Origin: Rana temporaria
Taxonomy: Eukaryota; Chordata; Amphibia; Anura; Ranidae
Reading direction: 5' to 3'
DNA length: 64,000 nucleotides
Assembly: GCF_905171775.1 (NCBI RefSeq)
Contig: NC_053491.1
Span: forward strand, 228,026,247 to 228,090,246
Shown in pieces: positions 10,942 through 21,478 of the stretch (positions are counted from its first letter, which is position 1; the number at the start of each line of letters is the position of its first letter). The translations under genes and the position numbers were made by a program. The notes below the pieces were generated by a model. It did not search any database. It was not told the DNA's origin and worked only from the letters and a program-made list of their open reading frames with translations.

Positions 10942-11340
10942 TGTCGCCAGTCACATTGTCGTCAGTCTTTCCTAATTGCGGCGGCCGCGAATGAGGCCTG
11001 GTCTGGCGCGGATGCGGGAAGAGCCGCGAGACGCCGGACGTGATGGGTGGAAGACTGTCCAAGTGAGCCGTCACTCGTTGAGTCTTCTCTCCCTGATTGG
11101 TCCAGAGGAAGGCGAAAAACCCCAGGCGTGCTGTGCCAATCTGCAGCGATCGGGGGAAAAATTCCTTCCTGACCCCTTAACGGCGATCGGTGCAACCCTG
11201 GATCAATTGGCTAGGGGGGTGTGGTGGACCCTGCTTGGCTGCACTATCCCTGGGGAGAGCCGACTCGTTTGAGAGCGTCCTGCTCTCACTATCCCTGGGG
11301 TGAGCAGACTAAGATGAGAGCGTCTGCTGCACCGCTGAAT
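10942..11340 (-). other. 5' region of the L2-type LINE
   Basis: The minus strand upstream of the start contains 'gatccaggg' and 'ggggtcaggaagga', both also present just upstream of the second L2-type copy (about 49509-49551), so this is shared 5' UTR. Two imperfect ~45-bp tandem units built on 'ctatccctgggg' lie at 11239-11320. No ORF1 was recognised. The 5' boundary is approximate. Confidence 0.6.
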
Positions 11341-11640
11341 CTAATAGCAAGAGTTCCAGCTTTATTAGTTGCAAGCTTGTTCTGGATCAGTGATTGAAAA
11401 AAATAATGAAGACTCCTGTCTTACCTCCTGTTTCAAACTCCTGGTTTTTAACTCGCACTTTTGATCAAAGAATGCACTTCTGATCAGAGAGTCCACATGT
11501 GAAGCCACCATCAACTGGGAGCCAGCTCCTCTGGGAGCTTGTACAGCCACTTTATACTCACCTGTGAACAAACACACACCTGTGAACAATTAAACCCTCC
11601 CCTTAATTAGCAGAAAGGAAAAAGAAAAAAAAGCTGTTAT
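11341..11640. other. Unclassified repeat-like stretch
   Basis: No ORF with recognisable motifs. Contains repeated 'cctgtgaacaa' units at 11560-11590. It may be the flank into which the L2-type element inserted. Confidence 0.3.
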
Positions 11641-11669
11641 CTATTCTGTTTTATATATTTATATTTTTA

Positions 11670-12622
11670 CTTCATTTTCTTTTCTTCTCCCCCCCCCCCC
11701 CCCCTTCCCCTCCCTCGCCCTCCCTCCCCCCCTCTCAGTCTCCTAAAGGTTTGTTCCTTCCTTTCTATTCCTCCATTATTTTCCCCAAATATTCCTCCGA
11801 TGTTTTAAAGTCTTTCCACCATCTCCATTTTTTATTATGTTCATTGAGTTGACCCACATCACAGCTACATAGATATTCCATTCTGTTATAGTTTTCAACC
11901 CTTTCAAACCATTCTTTTATGTCAGGTTTTTTTTTTATTTAGCCAATTTTTTGGTATTAGTCCTTTTGCGGAATTTATTAATGGTGGAATTAATGTTTTC
12001 CTGTATCTTGTATTTGATTGTTTTTGTTCATGGAACACACAAGCTTGTAGCTATCTTTTCTCCAGTTATTACTTCCACACGTTCCAGAATTTCCTTCCAA
12101 TATTCCTTTATCTTTGGACAGTCCCACCATATATGTGTAGTTGTTCCAATCTGTCCACATTCTCTCCAACACAGTGGGGTTTTATCTTTATTAAATTTAT
12201 GGATCACTTCGGGTGTCCTATGCCATCTTGAAATACATTTATAGTTCATTTCAATTGTATTCATATTGGTTGCGGTGTTATGTACGGATGCTATTATTCT
12301 TTCAACTTGTTGGTCCTCAAATTTCTTACTTATTTATTTTTCCCATTTCTCGATAAAATAAGGTTTTCGTTGTAGCTCTGATTCTGTCAGAATTTGATAT
12401 AACCTTGATATCACATGCTTTACTGGGGTTTGCGTAGAGCACAATTTTTCTAAAAGAGTTCATTTCTTTTCATCTCTTAAAGGTGTAGGCATTGAGTTTA
12501 TCAGATATTTTAGTTGTATATATTCCCAGTGGTCGATATCCCACCTGTTTTTTTCTTTTATCTCCAGGAGGGTTTTTATCTTTCCCTGTTCTATGATGTC
12601 CTTTATTTGTGCAGCCCCCATT
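11670..12622 (-). pseudogene. 5'-truncated L1 LINE fragment (ORF2 C-terminal domain)
   Basis: Minus-strand reading from about 12600 down to about 12030 encodes the post-RT region of an L1 ORF2. Recognisable blocks are 'KIKTLLEIKEKNRWDIDHW' near 12560 and the zinc knuckle CWRECGQIGTTTHIWWDCP (CxxxC-x7-H-x4-C) near 12120-12180. The reading frame is broken in places. The 3' end is approximate, near the homopolymer C/T-rich tract at 11670-11720. The RT and endonuclease are missing. The protein resembles L1 in general more than the Tx1-like copy at 4478. Confidence 0.75.
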
Positions 12623-12929
12623 TTTTTTTGTTTACAAAAATGTATTGAGTAGTAAATTGTAGTACAAGCATAGGTAAAGATATAAAGTACAAAATCTTTT
12701 CAGAGGTATACAAATATTAAAGCAACATGTGAACAATCTTGCATTGAATAATCCCTGAGTAAGTTCAAAATTATCATGGTAACACTACTTAGAAATTGAG
12801 AGTATGGGCCTGATTTACTATGCTCTGTGCGCTGCGCTGGTTCATGCGTTAATTAGTACTCCGGGTGGAGGCTTAATTGGGCGCATGAACCAGCGTAGCA
12901 GCCGGCGCATTGAAACTAATATGTAAAGC
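12623..12929. other. Possible LINE 3' end plus a MITE end
   Basis: 12623-12800 begins with a T tract and 'gtttacaaaaatgtattgag', like the minus-strand 3' ends of frog L1 elements, but carries no coding signal. From about 12805 'gggcctgatttacta' matches the outer end of the element at 35397-35963, followed by a short hairpin on 'ggttcatgcg'/'cgcatgaacc'. Confidence 0.4.
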
Positions 12930-13256
12930 CGCGCCGAACTCCCTATAGAAGTCTATGGGAGAAATCAAAAGTGTTCATTTTAAAGGCTAATCTGCAAGTT
13001 TTGTCCTAAAAAGTGTTTGGGGACCTCAGTCCTGTCCCAGGGAACATGTATCAATGCTTTTTTTATTTTTTAAAACGGCCGTTTTTTCGGGAGCAGTGAA
13101 ATTAAAATTTCTTAAAGTGAAACAATAAAAGTGAAATATTCCTTTAAATTTCGTACCTAGGGGGGGTGTAATGTCAGCATGTGAAATAGCGCATTTTTCC
13201 CGCACTTAGAACTACCCCTGCACAAAGTGACATTCAGAAGGAAAAAAGTCATTTAA

Positions 13257-13757
13257 AGCGGGGGTTCACCCTGTTAAAAAAAAAAAAAAAAATTTTTATT
13301 AGACCATTACATTCGGCATCGTAGCGCGAGCTACGGTATGCCGGTCTTACATTTTTTATCCCCGTACTCACTGTGCTATGGCTCATTGAAGATTCCGGGG
13401 AATGGGCGTTCCTATGGTGAGAGAAGGTGATTGACGGCCGGCCCTGGCACGTCACGCTTCTCCGGAAATAGCCGAAATAGGCTTGGCTATTCACGGCGCC
13501 TGCGCATAGCCTGTGCGCAGGCGCCGTGAAGAGCCGAGACCTACTCCGGCTGTCTTCGGGGAGCGTGACGTGCCAGAGCCGGCCGTCAATCATCCTCCCT
13601 CTCCATAGGCACGCCCATTCCCCGCGGGAGTCGGATTCTTCAATGAGCGATAGCACAGTGAGTACGGGGATTAAAAATTTAAGACCGGCATACCGTAGCT
13701 CGCGCTACGATGCCGAATGTAATGGTCTAATGATGTGAAGGAGGGTGAACCACCGCT
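13257..13757. mobile_element. TTAA-flanked palindromic MITE (piggyBac-like)
   Basis: Ends are AGCGGGGGTTCACCC and GGGTGAACCACCGCT, each bordered by TTAA (13253-13256 and 13758-13761), the target-site signature of piggyBac elements. The element folds on itself: 'cattcggcatcgtagcgcg' pairs with 'cgcgctacgatgccgaatg', and the centre near 13507 is 'ggcgcctgcgca'/'tgcgcaggcgcc'. It interrupts the foldback arm, so it is the younger insertion. Confidence 0.8.
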
Positions 13758-13986
13758 TTAAAAATTCACACGCGGCTATAATGAATTGTCGGCTCTGACA
13801 ATTCTAAAGGGATTCATTCATAAAACAAACAAAAAAATGTGTAGGGGTTCCCCCAAATTAAATTACCAGGCCCTTCAGGTCTGGAATGGATATTAAGGGG
13901 AACCCCGCCGTAAAAACCAAAAAAAAAAAAGACGTGCGGTTCCCGGCAAATATCCGTTCCAGGCCCTTCAGGTCTGGTGTGGATTT

Positions 13987-15801
13987 TAGAGCCCCGCCGT
14001 AAAACCCCCCCCAAAAAATGGCGTGGGGTCCCCCCAAATATCCATACCATACCCTTCAGGTCTGGTGTGGATTTTAAGGGGAACTCCACCCCAAATTGAA
14101 AAAAAAAAATGGCGTGGAGTCCCCCTAAAAATCCACACCAGACCCTTATCCGAGCACGTTGACCTGGCCGGCCGCAGAAAAGAGGGGGGGACAGAGTGCG
14201 GCCCCCCCCCCTCTCCTGAACCGCACCAGGCCACATGCCCTCAACATGGGGAGGATGTCCCCATGTTGATGGGGACAAGGGCCTCATCCCCACAACCCTT
14301 GCCCGGTGGTTGTGGGGGTCTGCGGGCGGGGGGCTTATCAGAATCTGGAAGACCCCTTTAACAAAGGGGACCCCCAGATCCTGGCCCCCCCCTATGTGAA
14401 ATGGTAATGGGGTACATTGTACCTCTACCATTTCACCCCATAAAAAATGTCAAAGTGTTAAAAATGACAGTAGCCGGTTTTTGACAAATCTTTTAATAAA
14501 ATCTTATTTTCTTCTTTCCTTCAGGTTTCTTCCGCTGCTTCTTTCTTGGGTCTTCTCGTCCACATCTTGCCCGACGTATTCTTCTATCTTCTCCGTCTGT
14601 CCTTCAGCCTTCTGGTCCCGCATCTTGCCCGTTGTCTTGTCCTGTCTTCTTCTCCGTCCGTCCGCCAGCCTCCTCGTCCGCATCTTGTGTCTTCTCCGTG
14701 CTTCTTCTCGGTCCGCCAGCCTTCTCGTCCCCGGACCCAGCGTTTGAAATTGATTTGGCCGCCGTGTTCCCGCTCCTGGGACCCGCCCCCCTCTGACGCC
14801 ACAAGTAAACTCCTTAGAAGGTCATGTGCGTCAGAGGGGGGCGGGGTCACAGAGCGTCACACAGCGGGGGAATTCAATTTCAATCGCGCCGCCCGGAGAA
14901 GAAGTTCCCGCCGTGTCACACTCATGTGACCCCGCCCCCCTCTGACGCACATATGCCACACGCGGACTTTCATATGAGTTTACTTGTGGCGTCAGAGGGG
15001 GGCGGGTCCCAGGAGCGGGAACACGGCGGCCAAATCAAATTCAAACGCTAGGTCGGGGGACGAGAAGGCTGGCGGACCGAGAAGAAGACCGGAGAAGACA
15101 CAAGATGCGGACGAGGAGGCTGGCGGACGGACGGAGAAGAAGACAGGACAAGACAACGGGCAAGATGCGGGACCAGAAGGCTGAAGGACGGACGGAGAAG
15201 ATAGAAGAACACGTCGGGCAAGATGTGGACGAGAAGACCCAAGAAAGAAGCAGCGGAAGAAACCCGAAGGAAAGAAGAAAAGAAGATTTTATTAAAAGAT
15301 TTGTCAAAAACCGGCTACTGTCATTTTTAAAACTTTGACATTTTTTTTGGGGTGAAATGGTAGAGGTACAATGTACCCCATTACCATTTCACATAGGGGG
15401 GGGGCCAGGATCTGGGGGTCCCCTTTGTTAAAGGGGTCTTCCAGATTCTGATAAGCCCCCCGCCCGCAGACCCCCACAACCACCGGGCAAGGGTTGTGGG
15501 GATGAGGCCCTTGTCCCCATCAACATGGGGACATCCTCCCCATGTTGAGGGCATGTGGCCTGGTGCGGTTCAGGAGAGGGGGGGGGCCGCACTCTGTCCC
15601 CCCCTCTTTTCTGCGGCCGGCCAGGTCAACGTGCTCGGATAAGGGTCTGGTGTGGATTTTTAGGGGGACTCCACGCCATTTTTTTTTTCAATTTGGGGTG
15701 GAGTTCCCCTTAAAATCCACACCAGACCTGAAGGGTATGGTATGGATATTTGGGGGGACCCCACGCCATTTTTTGGGGGGGGTTTTACGGCGGGGCTCTA
15801 A
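13987..15801. repeat. Giant palindrome with ~0.9-kb arms
   Basis: Sequence from 'agccccgccgtaaaac' (13989) inward matches the reverse complement of sequence ending 'gttttacggcggggct' (15798). Matching blocks such as 'agtagccggtttttgacaaa' (about 14469) and 'tttgtcaaaaaccggctact' (about 15300) place the axis near 14895. The inner arms carry a CT-rich/GA-rich block (14500-14750 against 15050-15290). By eye the arms are highly similar; I did not score them. Confidence 0.85.
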
Positions 15802-16145
15802 CGCACGCGTCAATACCTCACATGTGTGGTTTGAATGGTGTTTACATATGTGGGCGGGACTTACATGCATATTTGCTTCTGAGTGCGACCTTCTAGGGAC
15901 AGGGGCGTTATTTTTTTTTTTTTTTTTTTTTTTTACCTCATATTTTTATTCTTGCACTTTTTTGACACTTTTTTTGATTTTGGATCACTTTTCTTCCTAT
16001 TACAAGGAATGTAAACATCCCTTGTAATAGGACTAGTGTGTGACAGGTCCTCTTTATGGAGAGAGGCGGGGTCAATAAGGCTGGAAAGCATGGTATTGAA
16101 AAAAAAATAAAAGTTCTCATGCTTTCAGCTGCAATCATGTTCGTT
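15802..16145. repeat. Ranid-type repeat fragment ('cgcgtcaatacctcac')
   Basis: 'aacgcacgcgtcaatacctcacatgtgtggtttga' recurs almost exactly at 32692-32730, as does 'gtgggcgggactt'. The right part has a long T tract (15910-15933) and the small hairpin 'attacaaggaatgtaaacatcccttgtaat' near 16000-16028. Non-coding. Confidence 0.55.
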
Positions 16146-16330
16146 CAGCACAGTGGTGTAGTGTATAGCACTTTGACCTAGCAGCAAAAGAGTCGTTGGT
16201 TCGAATCCCGCCCGTGACAGCATCTGCATAGAGTTTGCATGTTCTCCCTGTGCCTGCGTGGGTTTCCTCCCACAATATAAAAACACGCTGTAAATCGGAT
16301 CCGGTCTAAATAAGCCCTAATATGCAGTAG
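16146..16330 (+). mobile_element. tRNA-derived SINE, V-SINE-like
   Basis: A tRNA-like head has a box-A-like 'agtggtgtagtgtatagcac' near 16152 and a clear box B, GGTTCGAATCC, at 16199-16209. It is followed by 'gtttgcatgttctccctg' and 'gcgtgggtttcctcccac', the conserved central sequence of V-SINEs as I recall it. Transcription by RNA polymerase III would be towards higher coordinates. The 3' boundary is uncertain. Confidence 0.6.
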
Positions 16331-16493
16331 TATATTTAGGTTTTGTTCTGCCCTAGGCCTGACTACATATCTGCACCTCCTAATAGAAAAATGACCCACC
16401 CCTTCCTGTCAAAGCCACACCCTGTTTTTGTATGACCCGCCCAGGAATTTTCAGGGGACCCACACACTAGTTCTGGGGGGGCACTGGATTCCC

Positions 16494-17575
16494 TTAACCA
16501 CTTCCATACCAGGCACTTACGCACCTTCACGCCCAAGCCAATTTTCAGCTTTCAACACTGTCGCACTTTGAATGGCAATTGCGCGGTCATACAACACTGT
16601 ACCCCAACAAAATTGGCGTCCTTTTTCCCCCACAAATAGAGCTTTCTTTTGTTGTTATTTGATCACCTCTGCGATTTTTTTTTGGCGCAACAACTAAAAA
16701 AAGACTGCAAATTTTGAAACAAAAAACGTTTTTATTTTTTTAGGTTAATTTTTTTGTAAATAAGTTTTTCTCTTTCAATTACGGGCACTGATATGGCGGC
16801 ACTGATGGGCACCGATGAGATGGCACTGATGGACATCGATGAGGTAGTACTGACGGGCACAGATGAGGTGGCATTGATTGGCGGCGCTGCTATGCGGCAC
16901 TGATGGGCACTCATAGGCGGCACTGATGGGCACTCATGGGCGGCACAGATGGGCACTGATAGGTGGGCACTGTGCATGGATGGGCACTGTGGGGTGGCAC
17001 TGATGGACACTGTGGGGTGGCACTGATGGACACTGTGGGGTGGCACTGATTTTCCCAGGTTGCCAGTCAGTGCCCATTTGTGGGCACTGATTGGCATCTT
17101 TTTTCTTTTTTTTAATGCGTTTTTTTTTTTTTTTCTCTATTTTTTTTTTTTTTTGCACACCCTGGTGGTCCAGGGTGGGCATCCCTGGTGGTCCAGTGTG
17201 GTGATCCGAGGGGGGGCTGCGCTGATAAACAATCAGCGCGAACGCCCCCTGTCAGGAGAGCCGCCGATCAACTCTCCTATACTCGCGTCTGTCAGACGCG
17301 AGTGAGGAAGAGCCATCGATGGCTCTTCCTGTTTACATCGTGATCAGCCATGATTGGACACGGCTGATCACGTGGTAAAGAGTCTCCGTCTCCGTGAGAG
17401 ACTCTTTACCGAGATCGGAGATGCAGGGTGTCAGACTGACACCCCGCATCACCGATCGCCGCGCTGCGTGCCCCCACAGGCGCGCACGGCATGAAATCCT
17501 GCAGGACGTCCTGTCAGGATTGTGTAACCACTTCCCGGACGTAAATCGGCCATAGGCTGGGCGGGAAGTGGTTAA
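16494..17575 (+). mobile_element. TTAA-ended MITE with minisatellite
   Basis: Starts TTAACCACTTCC and ends GGGAAGTGGTTAA. The left half shares 'ttgcgcggtca', 'caaaattggcgtcc' and 'cacaaatagagctttctttt' with copy 2. The middle is a diverged minisatellite, and the right half contains GC-rich hairpins such as 'gtctcc'/'gagac' near 17385-17402. Non-coding. Confidence 0.75.
16785..17060. repeat. Minisatellite built on 'ggcactgatgggcac'
   Basis: About 275 bp of diverged tandem units of roughly 12-24 bp based on 'ggcactgatgggcac', with a cleaner terminal array of 'actgtggggtggcactgatgg' (period 24) at about 16985-17050. Confidence 0.75.
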
Positions 17576-17740
17576 TTTGCATAGTTTTTCTCTCACTTCC
17601 TGTTTGGCTATGGGGCAGGAAGTGAAGGCAAATCTCCCCAATTGGACACAGATAATACAAAATAAACTGACAGGGCCTATAACCCTCCCTCACTCTATCC
17701 AAAATTAAAGAAAATAAAACTTGTTGATTATAGTTCTTGT
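17576..17740. repeat. Fragment of the 'cacttcctgt' foldback family
   Basis: 'tctcacttcctgtttggctatg' and 'caggaagtgaaggcaaa' resemble the termini of the foldback at 18250-18925, indicating a partial copy of that family. Confidence 0.45.
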
Positions 17741-18033
17741 CAGGGGCGGACTGACCATTGAGTCACTCGGGCACTGCCCGAGGGCCCCATGCCACTAGGG
17801 GGCCCCATCCGGGTTGCCAGGCTCAGTAAAACCCGGGACAGTATGTAAAAATCTGTGTTTTTTTTAGATCTGTCCCTGATATGTCCGAAAATGACATGAT
17901 TTTAATGTGAATATCCCAAGATTTTAGCTGCCCGCCTCTGCACTACCTCCTGGCGTCTTGGTCATCTGTAAGCCAGAGGGGCCCCATAATCTTCTATTGC
18001 CCAGGGGCCCCATGAGTTGTCAGTCCGCCCCTG
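17741..18033. mobile_element. hAT-like MITE with 8-bp target duplication
   Basis: Terminal inverted repeats CAGGGGCGGACTGAC and GTCAGTCCGCCCCTG are perfect over 15 bp. The flanking octamers GTTCTTGT (17733-17740) and GTTCTAGT (18034-18041) match at 7 of 8 positions. The CA...TG termini with an 8-bp duplication are the hAT signature. No transposase inside. Confidence 0.85.
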
Positions 18034-18430
18034 GTTCTAGTTTAAGCACAAATTTCATAGAGTTTTATTGAGAGCCCTAAGAAAATATAACCATGCCAAT
18101 AGGCCAGGATAGAGCGTTGCTAATATGTAGGAATGTGTGTGTTAGAGCACCCCACCCAATGTTAACTAAAAAATTATTAATTTGCAAATAAGTATTATCT
18201 GCTAATTTTTTTGGGGATGTCTGCACCCCTGATAGTGACAACATTTGTGAGGTGTCTTCACCCTTTCTAATTCATTCACTTCCTGTCACATAGCCAAACA
18301 GGAAGTGAGGGTAAAACCTTACTAATATCTTTTCTTGGGGACACAGAGATCAATCTAAATAGTTTCCCATTATGTAAATTGCACTCTAGCATTTTGCTGT
18401 GTACACCCCAAATTATTAGGGATCTTGGAC

Positions 18431-18610
18431 TTTGGGGTCCATTTACTAAAGGCAAATCCACTTTGCACTACAAGTGCAAAGCAAGGAAGAAAGAAAACAA
18501 AACAACTTTGCTTCTACAGGATTGGATGTTAAAACCATCAGTGCTTCCTCTCTGATTTTCAGCAACTATGCTTGTACTGCAGAGTGGCTTTGCCTTTACT
18601 AAACCCCAAA
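18431..18610. mobile_element. Small MITE with 'tttactaaaggcaaa' inverted ends
   Basis: Left end TTTGGGGTCCATTTACTAAA and right end 'tttactaaaccccaaa' are inverted repeats that extend inward through 'ggcaaatccactttgcact' / 'gcagagtggctttgcc', roughly 37 bp with mismatches. Non-coding. Confidence 0.65.
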
Positions 18611-18628
18611 CTAAATAATCATTTGGGG

Positions 18629-18776
18629 CAGGGATCCTCAAACTACGGCCCTCCAGCTGTTGTAGAACTACACATCCCATGAGGCCTTGTAATGCACTGA
18701 CATTCACAGACATGACTAGGCATGATGGGAATTGTAGTTCCTGAACAACTGGAGGGCCGTAGTTTGAAGACCCATG
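18629..18776. mobile_element. hAT-like MITE, 148 bp, perfect 8-bp target duplication
   Basis: Termini CAGGGATCCTCAAACTACGG and CCGTAGTTTGAAGACCCATG form CA...TG inverted repeats that continue through 'ccctccag'. The octamer ATTTGGGG flanks both sides (18621-18628 and 18777-18784). Inner arms 'gtagaactacacatccca'/'gatgggaattgtagttc' also pair. Confidence 0.8.
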
Positions 18777-18925
18777 ATTTGGGGTGTACACAGCAGTGCT
18801 GGAGTGCAATTTGCTTAATGGGGACACTAGTTAGATTGACCTGTGTCCCCAAGAAATGACACTGGTAGGGTTTTAACCTCACCTCCTGTTCAGCTGTGTG
18901 ACAGGAAGTGAAGCCAATTATAAGA

Positions 18926-19840
18926 AAAGGGACACAAAGCTCAACACAAAAATAAAAAAACACAAAGCAGGGGTTCTAACACTCACTTGGCTTCCCTCAA
19001 ACACCCACAATTTGAATAGGATTGCCTTGCGCTAGATTTAAGCACAGTGCTGTAAATCAGCACGTCAAGCCTGTCCACCAATAGCAACCCCCCCCCCCCC
19101 ACAGGCCATGTTTGCAGGTTTTCCTTCATCTTGCACATGTGCTTTAAAATACAGTCTGGACAGCAATTCTTGATAAGAGAAATCCACAAAACATGTCCTG
19201 TCGGGGGTACTTGAGGGCTGAGGACCACTGCAGAAAAAATAAAATAATTACCAGTTTTGTCTTTAAAGTCATGGAGAATAAACATGGCAAACATTTCATG
19301 ATTACACACCAGGAAAGAAGCTTAGACAAAAATCACACATAATTTGTTAGGCCCAAACCGATTTCTGCTGCAGCTGTCAACATATGTAGCATGAAAAAGT
19401 AACAAAAGACAAACTTAACAATTTTAAAGTAATTTTTATTGGTCAACAAAACAAGGAAAGCAAAAAAAGACAAACAAACAAACACAAACAAAAATACATT
19501 TCAAAATTCTAAATAACCATAGCTTCACACATTTTTCATAAAATAAGTCCACATAGACAAATACATCAAAGTGAACATCACTTAAAAATAAACCAAAACC
19601 ATTGGCAAAATAAAACAAAACCCATGCAACAAACCACATTTGTGTTTAGCAACAGCATTTCTGCCAGCTTGCCCCTTCTGAGGGCAGCTGAGGACTGATC
19701 GATCCAAGCTTTTTATAACAGTGCTAGTAATGAAGCAATTGAAATCACATGAACAAATTGCAGTCTCTAGTTTGGGTGAGCTTGTAATTGGGCACACCTG
19801 CAATTAACCCAAACCACGCTCTATGAGCATCCAAGGAGTG
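18926..19840. other. Unclassified AT-rich stretch
   Basis: No coding motif recognised. A poly-C run lies at 19088-19101, and an (AAAC)-rich tract near 19475-19495 could be the tail of an old retroelement. The stretch ends at the left terminus of the DIRS element. Confidence 0.4.
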
Positions 19841-19950
19841 TTTCCTGGTGCCTCCATGGCAGCATACCTGTGACAAGCTCCGCCTTGGCTCCTCCCTCAG
19901 GACTAGTGAATATTATAAAAGAGTTGGTTAGCAGCGCCCCCACATTCTCC
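19841..19950 (+). repeat. DIRS left inverted terminal repeat
   Basis: From 'tttcctggtgcctccatggc' to 'gcagcgcccccacattctcc', the reverse complement of 31980-32090 with few differences. The outer edge reads GGTGCCTCCAT here and GGTGCCTATCCAT in the complement of the right repeat, which allows the halves of the internal complementary region to be told apart. Confidence 0.88.
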
Positions 19951-20720
19951 TTTTTTTCCTCATACCTCATGGCAGTGAATACTGGTCGATCGTCCTACCT
20001 TCTGCATTCGGCAGCGTCCATCCGGGTTCAAGCCTCTCCCGGATGCGGTCCCTTCTCTTGGGCAGCTAAACGCGCTAATAAGGTTGGGAGTCCCTTCTGT
20101 AGGATCTTTTGGGACAGGCAGTTTGTCTCTTAACTAAGAGCTCTATCTGCAGTGTATCTCTCAGGCATCTGGCTTCCCATGGTAACGGAGGCAGCAGCTA
20201 ATTCTTTTACTTTTCATTTATTTTTCATTTATTTTTTTATTTTTTTCTTTCCCCCTTTCCTAAACTCCTTTCTGGCATCCTTCCTGTCCCTGCAATCCCA
20301 TGGCTCACCTGCGGTCCCCCTCGTTTTCCCCCTCGTTTTCCCCCGGTGTTTCCCTCGCCTGCCCCGGTCATCCCTCACTTTCCATATTGTCTCCTGGCCC
20401 CTTAGGGGTCGCGTGCGTCACCCCCAGCCGTTTTGTATGGCTGGGGGCGTCCTCTGCTGCATTCGACGCTGGCACCGACGGCCGGGACTTCCGGGTCCTA
20501 GAGCCGCCGGTTCGCGCATGCGCAGTACGCCCGGAGGCTCCGGCGGCCATCTTGGAATAGGGAAAAACATAGAATTTTTGCCCTTTCTCCAAAAGTTCAG
20601 GGCAGAGGCGTTCCTCTGTTCACCTGAACCCTTTATAACTCCCTGGCTGCCTCACTAAGATGCCTGAGGCTGTCCAGGGAGAACCAAAATACTGAGAGCT
20701 CCAGGACAAAAGACCTGTTT

Positions 20721-21165
20721 TCTCTGTTTTAACAGCTCATGTACCTATTTTTTGGTACTAACCTAACGATCCTTGATGTATGCAGATGACCACCAACTCC
20801 ATTGGTACTATGTTTGGCTCTATTGCATGCTGCCCTTCATTTTTTATTGGATTATGTTTTATGTTATCTATATGTTAAAAATGTACAACTCTCTTTCAGA
20901 CACATACAAGTAGCAATACTTTCGTGTTATAAAACCATACAACTCGTCCAGAAGAAGCCGTAAGGCGAAACGCGTCGGCGAGACGTTTTATTGCTCGAAT
21001 ATGTATCTATGTTCTCTTTCTTGATAACATTTTTTATATGAATTTTTCTGAATATGTACTATTTTGTAATTAAACTTTATTTTTATAACGATATACGTCC
21101 CTGTGATTGCCCTCTAAAGTCCGCCATGTCGCTACTTTTTGTAGTACAATTCTTTTCTTTTTGAA
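20721..21165 (+). repeat. Left pLTR of the Penelope-like element
   Basis: Shares 'ctctgttttaacagctcatg' through 'cttttctttttgaa' with 26684-27133. It holds a hammerhead-like motif at 20945-20985 followed by an AT-rich part with 'aattaaactttatttttat'. Confidence 0.88.
20945..20985 (+). ncRNA. Hammerhead-like ribozyme motif, left pLTR
   Basis: Layout seen: stem I CGTC (20945-20948) / GACG (20982-20985); core CAGAAGA; stem II GCC-GTAA-GGC; core GAAAC; stem III CGC-GTCG-GCG overlapping the C of GAAAC. Hammerheads have core CUGANGA...GAAA and UH before stem I. Here the U of CUGANGA is A, and only a single A sits between stem III and stem I. Minimal type I hammerheads are known from pLTRs of Penelope-like elements. 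With these departures self-cleavage is doubtful; it may be a decayed or variant form. Confidence 0.5.
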
Positions 21166-21478
21166 CCTATACTTCGGATGTGGGCCAATGTGAGTGCCTT
21201 ATTGTTTTCTTCCCCCCTGACCCTCTTTTGAAATTATCCTGGGTGGCAAACACCAACCTGTCTTGTTGCACTCGTGGGCATGCCAATCCCCTACTAGGAT
21301 CTGGCTCCCCCCTCTCCTCCCTTTAATAGATTTTTTGTTTTGCTATATATTGGTATTCCTTTCTTTTTTTCCTTTTTCCTTTTTATAGTTATAAATATAA
21401 TACTTTATTTGTTTTTGTTCCCAATATCCTGTTCACACCTCTGTGTGATTTAGCTATATTGGCTACACATCAGCGACA

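Larger units (their letters stand above)
12930..15801. mobile_element. Foldback-family element (c), with nested MITE
   Basis: The left arm is collinear with copy (b) from 'gtctatggga' through 'ttaaaacggccgttttttc' and the 'tcgtacctagggggg' block. It is interrupted at 13257-13757 by a TTAA-flanked MITE, then continues into a very large palindrome. The right arm stops at 15801, short of the outer GTTCGGTTCGC terminus, so the element is asymmetric. The core sequence differs completely from those of copies (b) and (e). No transposase gene is visible; ORFs inside the arms are mirror-image by-products of the palindrome. Confidence 0.75.
18250..18925. repeat. Foldback element with two MITEs in its loop
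   Basis: The left arm (about 18277-18425: 'cacttcctgtcacatagcc', 'cttggggacacagagatcaa', 'gcaaattgcactc'-like, 'gtgtacaccccaaat') is an imperfect reverse complement of the right arm (about 18780-18912). The loop is filled by the MITEs at 18431-18610 and 18629-18776, so the visible distance between arms is largely due to later insertions. Confidence 0.7.

Noticed and set aside
13814..14431. Long minus-strand frame of 205 codons in the foldback element
   Set aside because: It lies in a palindromic GC-rich repeat, has mirror-image frames in the other arm (15542-16027) and copies elsewhere, and shows no protein-family motif.
16785..17060. CRISPR-like array
   Set aside because: Units are adjacent and variable with no unique spacers, and the genome is eukaryotic; it is a minisatellite.
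20152..20658. 168-codon plus-strand frame in the DIRS leader
   Set aside because: It lies in the CT-rich 5' leader, shows no Gag motif, and the known order of DIRS places gag at 27446.
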